64,000 bases of DNA, taken from contig JAUTXW010004707.1 in the NCBI GenBank assembly GCA_030620095.1, positions 744,001 to 808,000 of the forward strand. Reading direction: 5' to 3'. The DNA is from Kuschelorhynchus macadamiae. Its lineage: Eukaryota; Arthropoda; Insecta; Coleoptera; Curculionidae. The notes under the pieces are model-generated. The model had not been told where the DNA came from. It worked only from the letters and a program-made list of their open reading frames with translations, and searched no databases. Numbering within the stretch: position 1 is the first letter of the stretch; every line of letters begins with the position of its first letter. Below, piece by piece: positions 61,306-64,000 of this stretch. The position numbers were made by a program, and so were the translations under genes.

Positions 61306-61443
61306 CCTTCGACGCCTTCGGCCAGCAGCTTCTGCTGCTGCTTCTCTTTCCAATTGCTCGAATTCGTCCAGAGTAGGAGACCACATAGAGGGTGGTTCAG
61401 GCAACTGCGGAGGTGGTGTACCGGGGGTAGGTGGTGAAATAGG
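61306..61443 (-). CDS. Most 5' host gene exon visible (Pro-rich, Ala/Arg-rich end)
   Basis: Bounded by CTCGATAG at 61444 and GTAAGT at 61305; 46 codons in phase 0-0. Product: PISPPTPGTPPPQLPEPPSM, WSPTLDEFEQLEREAAAEAA, GRRRRR. It does not start with Met, so more exons lie beyond 61443 or outside the window. The next exon is 15 kb away at 46312 and joins in phase. The pattern of Pro-rich then charged-helix segments repeats in later exons. Confidence 0.77.
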
Positions 61444-61599
61444 CTATCGAGTAAAGAAAAGAAAATATATTTTATATTTTTATACCTGCGATTTTTACTA
61501 ATAATATATGTTAATGTATATGTCTAAGAATTCTTCTTAAGTAAGATCATTAAGATTTACAGTATATATTTTCGATTCATACCCGGTTTGTGCTTGCCG

Positions 61600-61975
61600 G
61601 ACCGTGACCCTGTGTTAGGATCGGTTTCCACCTGTAATGTAGACCGTAACCTGTATCTCTATTAAAATTTTTTTATATTTAAATATTTCAATAGATTCTC
61701 TAAGTTTTCGTTTATAAAATCCTAAAACCACTAGAATCTTGGTTTTCTTTACATTTATAATATGGCTAGTAGTATGCTGGTGTTCAGCTACAGGAGATAA
61801 TTTGTTTCTTTTTAATACATCGTTCATGTTCCTTAAGTCTAATTGATATTGAACGTCCTGTTTCTCCCACATACATCTCTTCACAGGGGCATTCTATATA
61901 CTTCTTCTGTTTAGAAAGGTACAATATCTTTCGCGAATTGCAAGCATTGTCGAATCTTCTTATGTGTATTGATCT
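61600..61975 (-). pseudogene. Penelope-like GIY-YIG endonuclease end (minus strand)
   Basis: Minus-strand reading gives YIECPCEEMYVGETGRSISI, RLKEHERC, and in another frame AEHQHTTSHIINVKKTKILV and YKRKLRESIEIFKYKKI. The Y-I-x-C-x-C-x-x-x-Y-V/I-G-E-T-G-R-S block followed by A-E-H is the GIY-YIG domain that ends Penelope-like ORFs. It is 5'-truncated and joins head to head with the plus-strand copy at about 61976. Confidence 0.8.
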
Positions 61976-64000
61976 CTTGGAGCTTATTCAGTGTTCAGAT
62001 CTCGTGGTGTAAAGAACCCTGAAGGACAGTAAATCCAATTGTTCACGGTCTAACTCCAAGAACCATGCTTTCTTAATTAACCACAGCCTTGAAAGCTTCC
62101 GTTCTATGTTAGCTAACCTTTATAGGGAGGAAACCAAGAAGGATGTCAAAACAGCCAGAAGAAGTTACTTTGTCAGTTCGTCTTTCTCCTTAGATGCCGA
62201 CATGAGGATGTGGTACAGAAATTTATAAGCGTGCTAGCAATACATTAGTTAGAGAAAGGATTAAGGCAATACGTCGTGATTTAGATACAGAAATGCATCT
62301 GAAATTAGCTTCGTAGAACCATATTTACAACTTTGAACAACATTATTAATGAAACAATCCATCAAGAAGTTACACTTAAGCAGCAAAAGAAATTTGGAGC
62401 CCTCCCGAACAGAAAAAAATCAGTAAAACCTCCGCAGAATACAGTAATCCACTTATCATCGAAGCCTTTAATCGAAACAGAACATTCCGTCCTTTCCAAC
62501 CTTTCATTCCCGTAGAAGACATAGTGTCCTCTGTTGAAGCAGCAATCAGAAGATTATCAGTGGAACAATCCGATGAAGTCATATATGAGGCAGCGAAGAT
62601 CATTAAAAATTCTAAACTACCGAATCTCTCCGCAGCTGAAAAAAAAGCAATGAAGACTTTAAATGAAGACGCAAACATTTTGGTACTTCCAGCAGATAAA
62701 GACAACGCCATAGTCGTCATAGGCAGAACGAAATACATGGAAAAGGTAACTTAACTTTTGGATAACAATACCTAAGATTAAACAGGCAGACCGTACAAGT
62801 AGAATAGAAAGACGCGTCACAAATCTGATTAACGCATCCAGTCTACCACCAGCGGAAAAGAAATCATTAAAACCAAGCCGCTCCAAGATTCCCAGGTTCT
62901 ACGGTCTTCCAAAGATACACAAGAAGAATGTACCACTTCGATTGACCGTCAGTGCAATAGACTTGCCCACATACACACTAAGTAAATATCTTTCAAATTT
63001 TCTTAATCCAGTTACTGGAAAAACACAAAAAAAGTTCTGCACATCTCGTGGAAAAACTTAAGTCAATCCAGTTGGATCCTGAAGATATTTTAGTCAGTTT
63101 CGATGTAGAATCACTATACACAAATGTTCCTGTCAACGACACAATTTCTATTATATCAGACATATTGGATTATAATAATCTCAATAATAACTTAAAAGAC
63201 CTAGTGGAAGCTTGTCTTACATCTACTTATTTAATTTTTCAAGGAATTTTTTACAAACTTCAGGGGCAGCTATAGGAACTCCTCTATTACCTGTGGTAGC
63301 GAATATCTTTATGGATGCCTTTGAGGATATTGCTCTAACATCCGCTCTACTAAAACCAAAACACTGGTTGAGATTTGTAGATGATACCTTGGATGTTTGG
63401 CCTCATGGACATGATAATTTCCTTATATATCTGGACCACCTTAATCAACATCATAATATCAAGTTCACAATGGAAATTGAATCTAATGGAACGATTTCGT
63501 TTCTAGGTGTATGTGTTCAAAGGAAAGAAAATGGTACATTAGGACATGTTGTGTATAAAAAACCGTCGCTTACAAATAGATACTGAAATGCAAATTTCCA
63601 ACACCATCCAGCACAAAAGAAAACGGTTATTAACTCGCTAGTATTCAGAGCTATTTCGATTTCTGATCAAGATTCTTTAACATCGAAAACTGACCGAAAC
63701 TTTCCAAAAACTCCTCCAAAGGAGGATGATGTTTTTCCCTACATGCAAGGCACTACAGACAAAATAGGACTTACTTCGGCGGTCCAATATACGTACAATC
63801 TTCAATACACATAAGAAGCAATGCTTGAGATCCCCGAAAGATATTCTACCTTTTCCAAACCGAAGGAGAATATAAAATTCCTTACTCTGTGGAGAAGTGC
63901 ATATGGAAGAAACAGGATGCTAAATATCAACTAGACTAAAGAACATGAAAGCTGTATTGAAAAGAAACATGGCCATATTATAAATGTAAAGGAAACCAAG
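61976..64000 (+). pseudogene. Penelope-like element, runs off the window
   Basis: Closely similar to the copy at 40.1-41.65 kb and continues further. Blocks: EVTLKQQKKFGALPNRKK, NLSAAEKKAMKTLNEDANIL, VLPADKDNAIVVIGRTKY, FYGLPKIHK-type, ILVSFDVESLYTNVPVNDT (first Asp), ANIFMDAFEDIALTSA, HWLRFVDDTLDVW (FVDD), GTISFLGVCVQRKENGTLGH, VVYKKPSLTNRY, then a decayed GIY-YIG start near 63870-63910 (PYSVEKCIWKKQDAKYQLD). Several frameshifts are present. The element is cut by the window edge. Confidence 0.85.

Overview
The window looks like a piece of a large, AT-rich, transposon-loaded animal genome, almost certainly an insect or another arthropod. The reasons are DD41D (rosa-type) mariners, Tc1, pogo, hAT, Ginger-like and DD81-82E (Sailor-like) DNA transposons, Penelope-like elements and several non-LTR LINEs, together with GT-AG introns, AATAAA signals and long (TA)n arrays. 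No operons, tRNA genes, rRNA genes or CRISPR arrays were seen. The order (beetle, bug, fly) cannot be fixed from the sequence.

Host gene: the most informative non-transposon structure is on the minus strand. Ten short, GC-richer exons, none of them a long ORF, run from 61443 down to 5294. Each has an AG acceptor and a GT donor, and all nine junctions keep reading phase. Joined, they give an open 490-codon stretch rich in Pro, Arg and Glu. I do not recognise the protein. Its introns (0.9 to 16.6 kb) hold nearly everything else in the window. A second small gene on the plus strand (1856-2975, two exons, 71 aa, SAM-like) has its own AATAAA.

Layout: 0-14 kb has the SAM-like gene, three host exons, MITEs, a decayed hAT, a mariner remnant, a Sailor-like pseudogene carrying a hAT MITE, and a decayed LINE. 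From 14.09 to 26.9 kb there is a run of five TA-target DNA transposons (DD41D mariner, DD34E Tc1 with an intron, second DD41D mariner, pogo with an 837-aa intact transposase plus PHD finger, decayed Tc1); the first four are separated only by (TA)n arrays and the fifth abuts the pogo. From 27.37 to 30.15 kb lies an intact-looking DD41D mariner with about 830-bp inverted repeats that include the end of its own gene. From 30 to 39 kb there are four host exons, MITEs and a mariner with an unknown insert. From 40 to 47.4 kb there is a Penelope-like element fused to a LINE 3' end, a complete but broken hAT with 8-bp target duplications, two host exons and a Sailor-like fragment. From 47.8 to 50.6 kb a DD41D mariner sits in (TA)n arrays beside a palindrome with (TA)n at its centre. 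From 51.5 to 57 kb a LINE is split by a Ginger-like transposon, and its RT gene is also split by (TA)n. From 57 to 64 kb there are mariner and THAP fragments, a minus-strand LINE, the most 5' host exon, and two head-to-head Penelope-like pieces that run off the window.

Working together: apart from the two host-type genes, nothing forms a pathway. The recurring theme is TA-target transposons, palindromes and TA microsatellites found at each other's ends and centres. Only the 27.4-kb mariner and the 21.2-kb pogo still encode complete transposases; the other transposase genes are broken.
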